Shown here in pieces: positions 35,063 through 43,202 of a stretch of DNA of 64,000 nucleotides. Each line of letters starts with the position of its first letter. Position 1 is the first letter of the stretch. The position numbers and the translations under genes are program-made. The notes beneath the pieces are model-generated. The model worked only from the letters and a program-made list of their open reading frames with translations. It was not told where the DNA came from and ran no database searches. The DNA is from an uncultured Prevotella sp. (lineage in GTDB: Bacteria > Bacteroidota > Bacteroidia > Bacteroidales > Bacteroidaceae), in NCBI GenBank assembly GCA_902800365.1, contig CADCEF010000003.1, positions 1-64,000 of the forward strand, written 5' to 3'.

Positions 35063-35070
35063 TATATTTG
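35063..35070 (+). promoter_or_regulatory. Promoter of the tandem histidine phosphatases
   Basis: TATATTTG -7 element with a TTTG -33 box at 35040-35043, giving 19-bp spacing, the best match to the Bacteroidota consensus in this window. The ATG follows at 35098. It implies transcription independent of the riboswitch. Confidence 0.7.
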
Positions 35071-35097
35071 CAACCAATTAGCTAATTCTAATCTAAG

Positions 35098-36426
35098 ATG
35101 AAGAAACTGCTCATAGCGGCCGCATTGGCTTCTGCGGCTCTTTCTGGGGCATCAGCTCAAGATAGTAAAGCCTTGATGATTGAGAAGGAAGTCAAAGCCG
35201 ACATTAACCGTGCTGCAGGCATGTTCTATGCCCGCTCTACCAGTAAGCCTCATAAAGACACCCCTGCACCTAAAGGCAAGAAGCCCTTCTATATTAATCA
35301 CTACGGCTGCCCAGGGCCTTTCTATCTCGACAAGTCAGAGTACTATACTGAAACTTACGCCACATTTGCGAAGGCCGACAGCCTTGGCAAACTTACCAAG
35401 CTGGGCAAGGATGTGCTGCAACGCATCACATTATTGGCCCAAGATGCCAAAGACCGCGATGGCGAGCTTACCGAGCGTGGAGCCCAACAGAGTCGCACAC
35501 TGGTAAAACAGATGATCGACCGCTTCCCCGACATGTTCACCCCAAAGGGTTATTACAGCGTTCGCAGCGTTGTTGAGAATCGCTGCATCATGACCATGCA
35601 GGAAGGACTGTTACAGCTCTCATCCTCACTGCGCCCCATTGTGGCACGCAGCAAGGCATCGCAACAGGAACGCCGCTTTATGGACCCTGTCGACGACGAG
35701 CTTACCAGCCAGCGCATCGACTCGCTCACCAGCATCACCTACGAGCGCTTTACCGATCTCAACACAAACGATAATCGCCTCATGTCGTCGCTGTTCAACG
35801 ATATGAACTACGTGATGACTAGTATCGATGCCGCTAAGCTCAGTAAGCAGCTATTTATTTTGGCGGGCAATGTTCAGCACTCTTCGTATGCTGGCGTGTT
35901 CTCGCTGTTCGACATCTTCACCCCTGAGGAGATTCATCGTCACTGGCGCAAGCAGAATGCGTGGCACTATATCAACTACGGCGGCTGCAAGCTTAACGGC
36001 GGCTGGCAGGCCTATCTGCAGCGCTCCACACTGCGCAACATGATTCACATGGGCGACAGTATGGTTAAGCGCTACAATCCACTCATGCACCTGCGCTACA
36101 CCCATGCCAACGTCATCATGAGTCTGGCATGCCTGATGGACCTCAACGGTTATGGGCTTCACACCGCCAATCTCGACTCGCTCGAGGATTACGGTTGGGC
36201 CAATTTCCGCATAGCTCCGCTTGGAGGCAGCATCATGATGATTCATTATCGTACTGATCGCGATGACCCCGATGTGCTTGTAAAGGTACTGCTCAACGGC
36301 GATGAGGCCACACTGCCCATCCCCACCGATTGCGCTCCCTACTACCATTGGCAGGATGTTAAGCGCTACTATCTGCGCAAGCTCTATCGCTATGAGAATC
36401 GTCGTTTAAACAATAAAAGGAGATAA
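35098..36426 (+). CDS. Histidine phosphatase branch-2 paralog lacking catalytic motif
   Basis: 442 residues with a signal peptide (MKKLLIAAALASAALSGASAQ), so periplasmic or exported. It aligns along its length with the next gene (KKPFYINHYG..., GELTERG, ENRCIMTM, CAPYYHWQDVKRYYLRKL). The catalytic signature is lost, however: where the neighbour has HYGRHGSRY, this one has HYGCPGPFY, so both the Arg and the nucleophilic His are gone (Cys ~71, Pro ~72). The second motif GHET is THAN (~336-338), losing the proton donor. It is therefore probably not a phosphatase; a binding or regulatory role, or decay, is possible. Confidence 0.85.
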   Translation: MKKLLIAAALASAALSGASAQDSKALMIEKEVKADINRAAGMFYARSTSKPHKDTPAPKGKKPFYINHYGCPGPFYLDKSEYYTETYATFAKADSLGKLTKLGKDVLQRITLLAQDAKDRDGELTERGAQQSRTLVKQMIDRFPDMFTPKGYYSVRSVVENRCIMTMQEGLLQLSSSLRPIVARSKASQQERRFMDPVDDELTSQRIDSLTSITYERFTDLNTNDNRLMSSLFNDMNYVMTSIDAAKLSKQLFILAGNVQHSSYAGVFSLFDIFTPEEIHRHWRKQNAWHYINYGGCKLNGGWQAYLQRSTLRNMIHMGDSMVKRYNPLMHLRYTHANVIMSLACLMDLNGYGLHTANLDSLEDYGWANFRIAPLGGSIMMIHYRTDRDDPDVLVKVLLNGDEATLPIPTDCAPYYHWQDVKRYYLRKLYRYENRRLNNKRR

Positions 36427-36429
36427 GCT

Positions 36430-37737
36430 ATGAGAAAACTATATAGATGCCTGGTGATCATTCTTCTCACCTCTTACCTCTCACCCCTCACCTCTAGCGT
36501 AAGCGCCCAGGGCGTTCACGACCTCATCGAGGAGTCGCCCTCCTACGCTTCGTGCAACTATCATGTCTATCCCGACAGCATCAAAACCGTGCTCACCCCT
36601 GCCCCTGCTGGCAAGAAGCCATTCTATATTTCCCACTACGGTCGCCATGGCTCACGCTACATCAGCAACCGCAGCGGCTACGAAACCCCATATATCATGA
36701 TGCAACATGCCGACAGTCTCGACGAACTTACCCCCACAGGTCGTAAAGTTCTGCACGAGATGAACTCCATCATGCACGACACCGAGGGGCGCTGGGGCGA
36801 GCTCACAGGCTATGGCAAGCGCCAGCTCGAAGAGATTGGTCAGCGCATGGTAAGGAACTTCCCCGAGGTATTGTCGCCTGGCGCCAACGTCAAGTGCCTC
36901 AGTACCATCGTTCCCCGTTGCATCGAGTCAATGGGCTCCACAGCCTTGAAGATGCTGCAGGAGTGCCCCACACTTCATATCACCATGGAAGCCTCAAAGC
37001 GCAATCAGTGGTTCATGAATCATCAGGATCAAAACTTGCGCCGTAACTATATGACTCCTGAGGCCAGAAAAGCCTACCGTGCCTATACCAAGCCTCGCCT
37101 TGGCAACAGTCGCCTGATGGAGCTCATCTTCAAGAACCCCGATATCGTCAAGGAGTTTGTAGACGATGAACACTTCAACTACTATCTGATGAAGATGGCC
37201 CTGTTCCAGCTCAACATCAGCTACAACCGCAATCCGCGATTGATGGAACTGTTTAATACCGACGAGTTCTACCGCATGTGGCAGGTAGATAATGCCCTGT
37301 GGTACATCCAGCACGGCGCCTGCAAGCTCAATGGCAGTCGCCAGCCCTACAGTCAGCGTCATCTGCTCCGTCAGATAATAGCCGATGCCGATAGCTGCAT
37401 TAAACTCAATCGCCCAGGCGCCCAGCTGCGTTTCGGCCACGAGACGGTGCTGCTGCCGCTGGTATGCCTTATCGGGGTTAACGGCTACGACCTCGAAACC
37501 GATAACCTCGACGAACTCGAGGCCAAGGGATGGTGGTGCAGCAGCGTGTTCCCCATGGGGTCCAATCTGCAAATCATCTTCTACCGTAGCAGTCCTAAGG
37601 ATCACGATGTGCTCATCAAGGTTCTCCTTAACGAGACCGAGGCCACACTTCCCATCCCCACCGATTGTGCCCCTTACTACCACTGGCAAGATTTCCGTAA
37701 ATACTGTCTCGACAAGCTCAACTCATATAAAAATTAG
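36430..37737 (+). CDS. Exported histidine-type phosphatase, branch 2 (MINPP/acid phosphatase-like)
   Basis: 435 residues. The signal peptide contains a 7-bp tandem repeat (36466-36493, encoding the LTSYLSPLTS core) and ends near SAQG. The catalytic RHG motif is intact in HYGRHGSRY (Arg ~72, His ~73), and the distal GHET (His ~337, Glu ~338) supplies the acid. Branch-2 members include phytases/MINPP and acid phosphatases that hydrolyse phosphomonoesters outside the cytoplasm. It starts 3 bp after the paralog lacking these residues, so the two are cotranscribed and probably act together. The substrate is not readable from sequence. Confidence 0.88.
   Translation: MRKLYRCLVIILLTSYLSPLTSSVSAQGVHDLIEESPSYASCNYHVYPDSIKTVLTPAPAGKKPFYISHYGRHGSRYISNRSGYETPYIMMQHADSLDELTPTGRKVLHEMNSIMHDTEGRWGELTGYGKRQLEEIGQRMVRNFPEVLSPGANVKCLSTIVPRCIESMGSTALKMLQECPTLHITMEASKRNQWFMNHQDQNLRRNYMTPEARKAYRAYTKPRLGNSRLMELIFKNPDIVKEFVDDEHFNYYLMKMALFQLNISYNRNPRLMELFNTDEFYRMWQVDNALWYIQHGACKLNGSRQPYSQRHLLRQIIADADSCIKLNRPGAQLRFGHETVLLPLVCLIGVNGYDLETDNLDELEAKGWWCSSVFPMGSNLQIIFYRSSPKDHDVLIKVLLNETEATLPIPTDCAPYYHWQDFRKYCLDKLNSYKN
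36466..36493. repeat. 7-bp-period tandem array in a signal-peptide region
   Basis: CTCACCT, CTTACCT, CTCACCC, CTCACCT in perfect register, in frame, encoding the hydrophobic-polar core of the phosphatase signal peptide. Confidence 0.8.
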
Positions 37738-37762
37738 CTACATTTCGTAACAGCCAATACAC

Positions 37763-37797
37763 TTACGCCCTGTAACCTATATAGTTACAGGGCGTAA
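37763..37797. terminator. Long perfect hairpin between convergent genes
   Basis: 14-bp perfect stem TTACGCCCTGTAAC (37763-37776) / GTTACAGGGCGTAA (37784-37797), loop CTATATA. There is no long T-run on either side, but the position between convergent stops (37737 and 37831) favours a shared terminator. Confidence 0.7.
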
Positions 37798-37830
37798 ATC
37801 ATATACTAATTAGTAAAAAGACTATTGCAA

Positions 37831-38922
37831 CTACGGCTTGATGTTGAGTGTTGGACCCGCACCAGAATTAACATCCTTGAGAACATATGACACAATATTT
37901 GAATTGAAAGCATCGTAATCGTAAGTCGGAACGAACTGTTCACGACTTCCCTCCGACAACTCTATATCGTCAGTTCCCAAGCATCCAACAACCTTAACAT
38001 TGAAGTCCTTGTCATTGTGCAAGTCTTTCAAAACATTTGTCTGTGCAGCATCGCTTGTGAAAGCGCAATTCTCTACATATATATTTGAGAACACACCATA
38101 ACCTATGCAGTAGTTGTAGTCATTACCATCGTAAAGACAGTTTACAAGATGTACTTTACCAAAGCGAACACGTGGAGAATACTCCACACATCCATCACCC
38201 CACCAACAGCATATAAAGGTAACATTCAGATGACCTTCGTCTATATCAGCTGAGGTATCTTCATTACCTATCAGGTTACTTAAACGGTGATCGTCATAAC
38301 CTCCGCTGCCGCCTCCCTTGGGGTCAATGAGATAACGGAAACGACACCAACTTACACAGATGCTATCAGAACCTGAAACAATATCGAAATTCCCGTCGAT
38401 ACCATCTTGTATATCACAGTGATCAACCCATACATTTTTTGAGTCTTCCACTGTAATATTATCGCCATAGTTAGCATCAATATCATAGGCACCAGGACCA
38501 CGCAGTATAAGATTGCGTATGATGACATTATTGCTGCGCTTCAACAAGAAAATGCCGGCATTCTCATCACGGTTCAGATTATTGACAGATGCTCCGGGAA
38601 GGCCGATAATAGACTTATTAGAACCTACAGAGACTAACTTATCAAGCATGATATCACCCTTTACATAAATTGTTGAAGGATCAGTGCCGCTCACGGCTTC
38701 GGCTAACTCTGTAGCAGTACTTACCACACTAATATTCTGGTTATTGCCACCTGTGGTATTTTCACCAAAACCTATCGGACTGAGGCAGTCGTAAGGCGAC
38801 GGGGTGTCTTTTCCTCCAGTCGAATTATCATCTACCGAACATGAAGAAAACATAAATGCTATTGCAAGCAGAATACCTGCTGAAATAAGATAGTTGTTTA
38901 AACGATTGAAATTGTTATGCAT
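37831..38922 (-). CDS. Pectate lyase-like lipoprotein (PL1 family)
   Basis: 363 residues. Lipoprotein signal with FSSC (lipid Cys ~28). The right-handed parallel beta-helix is evident from repeated short strands and Asn ladders. PL1 markers: WVDHCDIQDGIDGNFDI (calcium-site region, like vWiDH) and the RVRFGKVHLVNC block with the catalytic Arg. Family members cleave polygalacturonate by beta-elimination. A lipoprotein anchor suggests outer-membrane surface location. No TonB-dependent transporter pair is near, so this is an isolated gene. It lies 42 bp downstream of the cyclophilin gene, with no clear promoter seen. Confidence 0.88.
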   Translation of the reverse strand: MHNNFNRLNNYLISAGILLAIAFMFSSCSVDDNSTGGKDTPSPYDCLSPIGFGENTTGGNNQNISVVSTATELAEAVSGTDPSTIYVKGDIMLDKLVSVGSNKSIIGLPGASVNNLNRDENAGIFLLKRSNNVIIRNLILRGPGAYDIDANYGDNITVEDSKNVWVDHCDIQDGIDGNFDIVSGSDSICVSWCRFRYLIDPKGGGSGGYDDHRLSNLIGNEDTSADIDEGHLNVTFICCWWGDGCVEYSPRVRFGKVHLVNCLYDGNDYNYCIGYGVFSNIYVENCAFTSDAAQTNVLKDLHNDKDFNVKVVGCLGTDDIELSEGSREQFVPTYDYDAFNSNIVSYVLKDVNSGAGPTLNIKP

Positions 38923-38964
38923 AATAGATTAGGTTTTAGAATTAGTATATTGTCAAAAAATAGA

Positions 38965-39693
38965 TTACTCAATCACCGTAACAGTCATCTGGATATCCTC
39001 TGTGGGACGATCGGCACGGGTAGTTTTAGTATTCTGAATCAGCTCTACTACATCAAGGCCTTGCTCAACCTCGCCAAATACAGTATATTGACCATCCAAG
39101 TGGGGAGTGCCACCAACAGTTGAATAAACCTCTATCTGCTCAGGAGAAAGTCCATCACCTTTCACCATGCCCTCGGCCTGGGCTGCAAGATTATCCTGAA
39201 GCTCCAGAAGACCTGCACGGTTGCGTTCGCGGCGAAGCTGCATAATCTCATCGCGGTGCTGAGAGGCAAGCTGATTGAAAGCTGACTGAATCTTCTGCAT
39301 CTTTAACTGCTTTGAGAACTGGCGCAACTGCCCCTGATTGTAAACCTGTCCCCAAACGATATAGAACTGAGAACCACTGCTACGGCGCTCAGGATTAACC
39401 TCATCGCCTTGGCGCGCTGCAGCAAGGGCTCCACGCTTATGGAACAGACCATCCATAATTTCAGCCTGCAGAGTATAGTCTGGACCACCCACACCAAGCA
39501 TTTTGCCTACTGGAGCGCCCTTAGAGTCAGGATCACCGCCCTGAATCATAAAGTCCTTTATTACACGATGGAACAATGTACCATCATAATAGCCCTGCTT
39601 GGCGAGTTTAACGAAATTATCGCGGTGAATGGGTGTCTCGTCATAGAGGCGAACAACAATATCGCCAAGAGTAGTCTGTATTTTAACCTTCAT
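38965..39693 (-). CDS. Cyclophilin-type peptidyl-prolyl isomerase with insertion
   Basis: 242 residues, no signal peptide. The fold motifs are present: LGDIVVRLYDETPIHRDNFVKLA, YYDGTLFHRVIKDFMIQGGDP (active-site FHRVI/FMIQGGD), SSGSQFYIV and GQYTVFGEV. Between the QFYIV strand and the C-terminal half there is a helical insertion of ~70 residues (QLRQFSKQLKMQKIQSAFNQ...) rich in Gln, Arg and Leu, absent from single-domain cyclophilins. It probably acts as a cytoplasmic folding catalyst. It starts 11 bp after the RidA-like gene. Confidence 0.9.
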   Translation of the reverse strand: MKVKIQTTLGDIVVRLYDETPIHRDNFVKLAKQGYYDGTLFHRVIKDFMIQGGDPDSKGAPVGKMLGVGGPDYTLQAEIMDGLFHKRGALAAARQGDEVNPERRSSGSQFYIVWGQVYNQGQLRQFSKQLKMQKIQSAFNQLASQHRDEIMQLRRERNRAGLLELQDNLAAQAEGMVKGDGLSPEQIEVYSTVGGTPHLDGQYTVFGEVEQGLDVVELIQNTKTTRADRPTEDIQMTVTVIE

Positions 39694-39704
39694 CGTTTTT
39701 ATGC

Positions 39705-40850
39705 TTAGAATTGTGGATGATTGGGGTTACTTATTGCCTTTATTGCGGTACACTCCATCTCTACCAGCCAACCTGGGCGGCATACAGGTGCGTTGACAAT
39801 GACAACGGGCTTAGAGGGGAATCGCTGGGCAAACACATCGCGCACCACCTGATAGTCGGCCACATCGCGCAGATAGACTATCATCTCGCAGGCATCATCG
39901 AAGGTACACTCGGCCTCAGCCAGCAGTGTCTCTACATTCTCGATCATACGAGCAGTTTGATTCACAATATCCTTGGGATACATCACCTCGCCCTTGTTGT
40001 TGATGGACGCTGTACCTGAGATGAAGACGTGGCGACGATCGGCATAGTCGACATAGGTGCCACGCTCGAACGACACACCGTAGTCGCTGGTGCGATTAAG
40101 GTGCGTAGGCGCATAGAGATAGTGAATCTGCTGCTGACTGACGCCTGCGATGGCATAGTTGTCCATCTGGGCAAGCACATTGGTATCCTGCTGTCTGCCG
40201 CCAATACCTGTAGAGGCTATGAAATGGGTGTTGACGGTGAGGCCCTGGGTGAAGAACACCTGATTGCGGGCACGTACCACACCACCGTAGTTGAGGTCGA
40301 TATCGTTGACAAAGAGCCAGGTTCGGATGCAGTTGTCAGAGAGTTTGCATCCTTCCTCGGCCAGCTGCATCACATACTCGTTGAAGAGCAGGCGCATCTG
40401 GTATTCGGAATTGGCAGCCAGATTGTGGGCTGAGGCATTGAACAGATGACGGAATGAGCCATGGCACACCTCATAGAGTCCACTGGCTGTAACACCCGTC
40501 TGTACACCAGTCATCAGCCACACCCACAAGGCTATCTTAGTGCCATTGAGCGGGGGCTGCTGGATGATGCTCTTGGCGCAATCGGTTACATCAGCCACAA
40601 CAACATCGTCGGCCTGATTGGCTGCATCGCTTAGGAAATAACGCTTGAAAACGGCCTGGGCATCAGGCACGCTGGAGAGAAGATCCTGGTAGGCGCTCAT
40701 CACTGCATCGAGCTGCTGAGCCCAAGGCAGCGAACCTGTGGTTACCTGGATGATAGCATGATACTCGCGAACATCGGTACCGTTGTCGAAACAAGTAACA
40801 ATGGTGCTGGTACTGCTAGTATTCATATTGATAGTTTTCTGATTCATCAT
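39705..40850 (-). CDS. Long RidA/YjgF-family protein
   Basis: 381 residues from the ATG at 40850. The C-terminal ~130 residues match the RidA/YjgF/UK114 fold (FISGTASINNKGEVMYPKDIVNQTARMIENVETLLAEAECTFDDACEMIVYLRDV and VCRPGWLVEMECTAI). Classic RidA deaminates reactive enamines. The N-terminal ~250 residues resemble the first half of the longer FkbO/chorismatase-like or 'translation initiation inhibitor' members of Bacteroidota, so the real substrate is open. The start overlaps the preceding membrane protein's stop by 4 bp (ATGA). A good -7 element lies inside that upstream gene (40871-40878). Confidence 0.8.
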   Translation of the reverse strand: MMNQKTINMNTSSTSTIVTCFDNGTDVREYHAIIQVTTGSLPWAQQLDAVMSAYQDLLSSVPDAQAVFKRYFLSDAANQADDVVVADVTDCAKSIIQQPPLNGTKIALWVWLMTGVQTGVTASGLYEVCHGSFRHLFNASAHNLAANSEYQMRLLFNEYVMQLAEEGCKLSDNCIRTWLFVNDIDLNYGGVVRARNQVFFTQGLTVNTHFIASTGIGGRQQDTNVLAQMDNYAIAGVSQQQIHYLYAPTHLNRTSDYGVSFERGTYVDYADRRHVFISGTASINNKGEVMYPKDIVNQTARMIENVETLLAEAECTFDDACEMIVYLRDVADYQVVRDVFAQRFPSKPVVIVNAPVCRPGWLVEMECTAIKAISNPNHPQF

Positions 40851-41470
40851 TGATTCTTTCTTTTGGGGTGCAAAGATAAAAATAAAAATCGAGAAACAAG
40901 AATAAGAACCACAAAAATTAAAACTACCACAACGAGAAACGATGACGACACTGGCGCAGAGGCCTCGGAGCCGCCAAACTGGCACTGATACTGCAGCATC
41001 TTATCGACATACTCATCTACGGCCTGCCAATGGCCTGCCTGCACCTCAGCAATCAAGCGGGGGAACACCTCGCGGATGTACTTCTGATGTTCGGCACTCA
41101 TAGATGAGGGCAGTTCATCGGCTGGGCTATACCACGACACCTTTCCGCCATGCTGATGGGGGAAGATGCGCATGGTTTGCCAACCATCGGCCAGCAGTAC
41201 AAAACCTGTGAATATCTGCTCTACACTCAGACTATCGTCGGTCTGGATGGCCTTGCGGGCATGAACAGACAGAGGCGAGAGCGAACCACCATCGGAGATG
41301 AGCAGCTGACAGAAATGCTCAGCCTGCGCCTGAGGAATAACAATCGGCTTTGCCGAAGTGAATAACGAATAGTTAATAGTGAATAGTAGCAGTAGAAACC
41401 GCCAACTATTCACTATCAATTGTTTACTATTCAATATATTAAATCGATTCAATAAACTTAACGATGGCAT
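40847..41470 (-). CDS. Exported/membrane protein of unknown function next to di-haem oxidoreductase
   Basis: 207 residues if started at the ATG at 41470; the frame is open further, but that would run deep into the oxidoreductase gene. It has an N-terminal hydrophobic stretch (WRFLLLLFTINYSLFTSA) encoded largely by 7-bp tandem repeats, a ~120-residue soluble part (FCQLLISDGGSLS, FVLLADGWQTMRIFPHQHGG, SWYSPADELPSSMSAEHQKYIREVFPRLI), and a C-terminal membrane anchor (FLVVVVLIFVVLILVSRFLFL). I do not recognise the family. A 32-bp overlap with the oxidoreductase gene suggests a shared function, perhaps a membrane tether. Confidence 0.65.
   Translation of the reverse strand: MPSLSLLNRFNILNSKQLIVNSWRFLLLLFTINYSLFTSAKPIVIPQAQAEHFCQLLISDGGSLSPLSVHARKAIQTDDSLSVEQIFTGFVLLADGWQTMRIFPHQHGGKVSWYSPADELPSSMSAEHQKYIREVFPRLIAEVQAGHWQAVDEYVDKMLQYQCQFGGSEASAPVSSSFLVVVVLIFVVLILVSRFLFLSLHPKRKNQ
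40871..40878 (-). promoter_or_regulatory. Internal -7 element for the RidA-like gene
   Basis: TATCTTTG on the minus strand, 20 bp before the ATG at 40850 but inside the 3' end of the upstream coding sequence. Confidence 0.5.
41358..41432. repeat. Two 7-bp-period arrays forming an inverted pair
   Basis: Array 1: GTGAATA, ACGAATA, GTTAATA, GTGAATA (41358-41385). Array 2: ACTATTC, ACTATCA, ATTGTTT, ACTATTC (41405-41432). ATAGTGAATAGT (41376-41387) and ACTATTCACTAT (41405-41416) form a perfect 12-bp inverted repeat with a 17-nt loop. All of this is coding for the N-terminal hydrophobic region of the 40847-41470 gene. Confidence 0.8.
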
Positions 41471-43184
41471 CACGATCGGACTTAGGAAGATTATAGAACT
41501 TCTCTGTGGGGCGATAAGCCTGCGACTGCTTAGAGTAGCCGTGCCACATGATGGCCTCGATGACAGTACGTGCGCGACAGTCGTGCAGACGGTCGTCGGC
41601 ACCTGTAAGGCGACGGCTCAGGCCACGGCCCCACAATGGTGTGGTGCGACACCAGCCGGTACGGATATCGTTGGCCATGAACAGGCGATGCTGAACCATG
41701 TCGGTATAAGGCCAGATAGTCTGGTTGGCATACTTAGGCAACATGCTGCTGGCACTCTTGCCAATAGACTTGGCATAGGCCTTGGTGCTGGCATCAATCC
41801 ACATATCATCAGAACCTGTGGTCCATGATGGGCGGTGGCAGTTGGCGCAGCCAATCTCCTTGAACAGTTCCTTACCACGCTGCACATCGGCATCGTTAAG
41901 ATTACGTGCTGCAGGAACGGCCAGACCACGATGCCAAACCATAAACTGGTAGTACTGTTTGTCGCTCATCTCCTCTACCCCATTATATGGTGCGCCGTTC
42001 AGCAGATATTTCTCGAAGGTGTCTTTATAAGCCACCGAAGGGGTGTTAAGCACCTCGAAAACGCGGTTGGCGATACCCTCATCGGTACCATCGGCATAGT
42101 ATGGATAAAGGATACTGGCAGGCGATGAGCCATGCTGCTTGATATAGCTGATAACCTCGGGGGCCTCGCTCTGAGCCTTGGCCCATGCTGTAGTGGTGTA
42201 GAGCCAGTGACGGTCGGAACGGGTAACGTTGGTGATGTTCCAGATGGCGTTAGAGCCTGCACCATCCTGCAGCGAACCACGCGTCATGGCATAGGTGAAA
42301 CGCTTGAGCGGACCGTGAGAGCCACGATGAGCGTCTGTATCATTGTAGGGAGCCGAATAATAGGCTGAAGGCTTGAAGGTGTTTGCCTCCTTGTCCCACA
42401 TGGCTGGGTTCAGCTCAGTGAAACGAGCCTCAGAAGCCCACTGCTTCTCAATCTCCTCATCGTCGATGGCATCGAGCAGCGCTGTGCCGTAAACACCAAT
42501 GGTTGACTCCAGACGTACCTCGTAGTCTGTTGGCTTAGGATTAGTGTTGAAGGCCGACTGAGGGATGCGCACCTCAGGATAAATCAGCGAGTAAGCCTCG
42601 CCATCGGGGAAGGTCAATGCCAGTCCGCTCTCCATCTCTGTAACGGTCTTCCACTCTATCTGAATCTGATTCTCGTCGATAGGCGCCTTGAAGGGAGCCA
42701 TGGCCTGAGTCTGGGGCATACCTGTTACCTCAGAGATATAGGCATTGGTCTCGGGGTGATAGATAACCAGCAGATAACCGTTGCCCACAGTGTTGGCACG
42801 ATACTCCGTCTGACGCTTGCCGTGACCATAAGAGGGATGGCAAGTGATACATCCATTACGAACCCAAGCAGGCCCCAGACCGCGTCTGGGTGCCTGCTCG
42901 AAAGTATATAAATGTTCGAAGAAGTCCTCACCTGTGTTAAAATCTTCTTCCATACCTGCTATGTTCTGCACAGCTGGTGTGGGGGCCGAATAACTGGCCT
43001 TTTCGGTTGTTCCAAGCTGTCCGCCTGGGAACCACTCTTCGGCTGTGAAGTTACCTGTAGCCTTTCCAAAAGCCTGCTCTTCGGTTTCGAGTTCGCCAAG
43101 GCCCTTGGCATCGTCGCTGCTTGTACAGGCTGTGATCATGGTAGCAGCTGCTATCGCTGCAAAAGTCTTAAAAGTATTTGTCAT
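41439..43184 (-). CDS. Di-haem oxidoreductase-family lipoprotein (DHOR-like)
   Basis: 581 residues. Lipoprotein signal ending MITAC (Cys ~20). Two c-type haem motifs: CITCH (~115) and CANCH (~435). The layout (YRANTVGNGYLL, DGAGSN, NCHRPSW, WGRGLSRRL, RTVIEAIMWHG, ESI) matches the DUF1111/di-haem oxidoreductase family, distant relatives of cytochrome c peroxidases, sometimes called thiol oxidoreductases. It follows the imelysin gene by 18 bp; imelysin-DHOR pairs are seen in other bacteria and are associated with iron-responsive uptake. Haem maturation would occur in the periplasm. Confidence 0.87.
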   Translation of the reverse strand: MTNTFKTFAAIAAATMITACTSSDDAKGLGELETEEQAFGKATGNFTAEEWFPGGQLGTTEKASYSAPTPAVQNIAGMEEDFNTGEDFFEHLYTFEQAPRRGLGPAWVRNGCITCHPSYGHGKRQTEYRANTVGNGYLLVIYHPETNAYISEVTGMPQTQAMAPFKAPIDENQIQIEWKTVTEMESGLALTFPDGEAYSLIYPEVRIPQSAFNTNPKPTDYEVRLESTIGVYGTALLDAIDDEEIEKQWASEARFTELNPAMWDKEANTFKPSAYYSAPYNDTDAHRGSHGPLKRFTYAMTRGSLQDGAGSNAIWNITNVTRSDRHWLYTTTAWAKAQSEAPEVISYIKQHGSSPASILYPYYADGTDEGIANRVFEVLNTPSVAYKDTFEKYLLNGAPYNGVEEMSDKQYYQFMVWHRGLAVPAARNLNDADVQRGKELFKEIGCANCHRPSWTTGSDDMWIDASTKAYAKSIGKSASSMLPKYANQTIWPYTDMVQHRLFMANDIRTGWCRTTPLWGRGLSRRLTGADDRLHDCRARTVIEAIMWHGYSKQSQAYRPTEKFYNLPKSDRDAIVKFIESI

Positions 43185-43202
43185 CGTTATTTAAGTTAGT
43201 TA

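Noticed and set aside
34797..35081. A 94-codon plus-strand reading frame after the riboswitch
   Set aside because: Composition is implausible (many Tyr, Cys, His and Phe without a pattern), it starts from a non-ATG codon close to the aptamer, and it overlaps both the better 29-codon frame and the phosphatase promoter.
41471..41602. Longer N-terminus of the 40847-41470 membrane protein
   Set aside because: It would lie entirely within the oxidoreductase coding sequence and reads as a typical out-of-frame shadow (Ser/Thr/Arg-rich).
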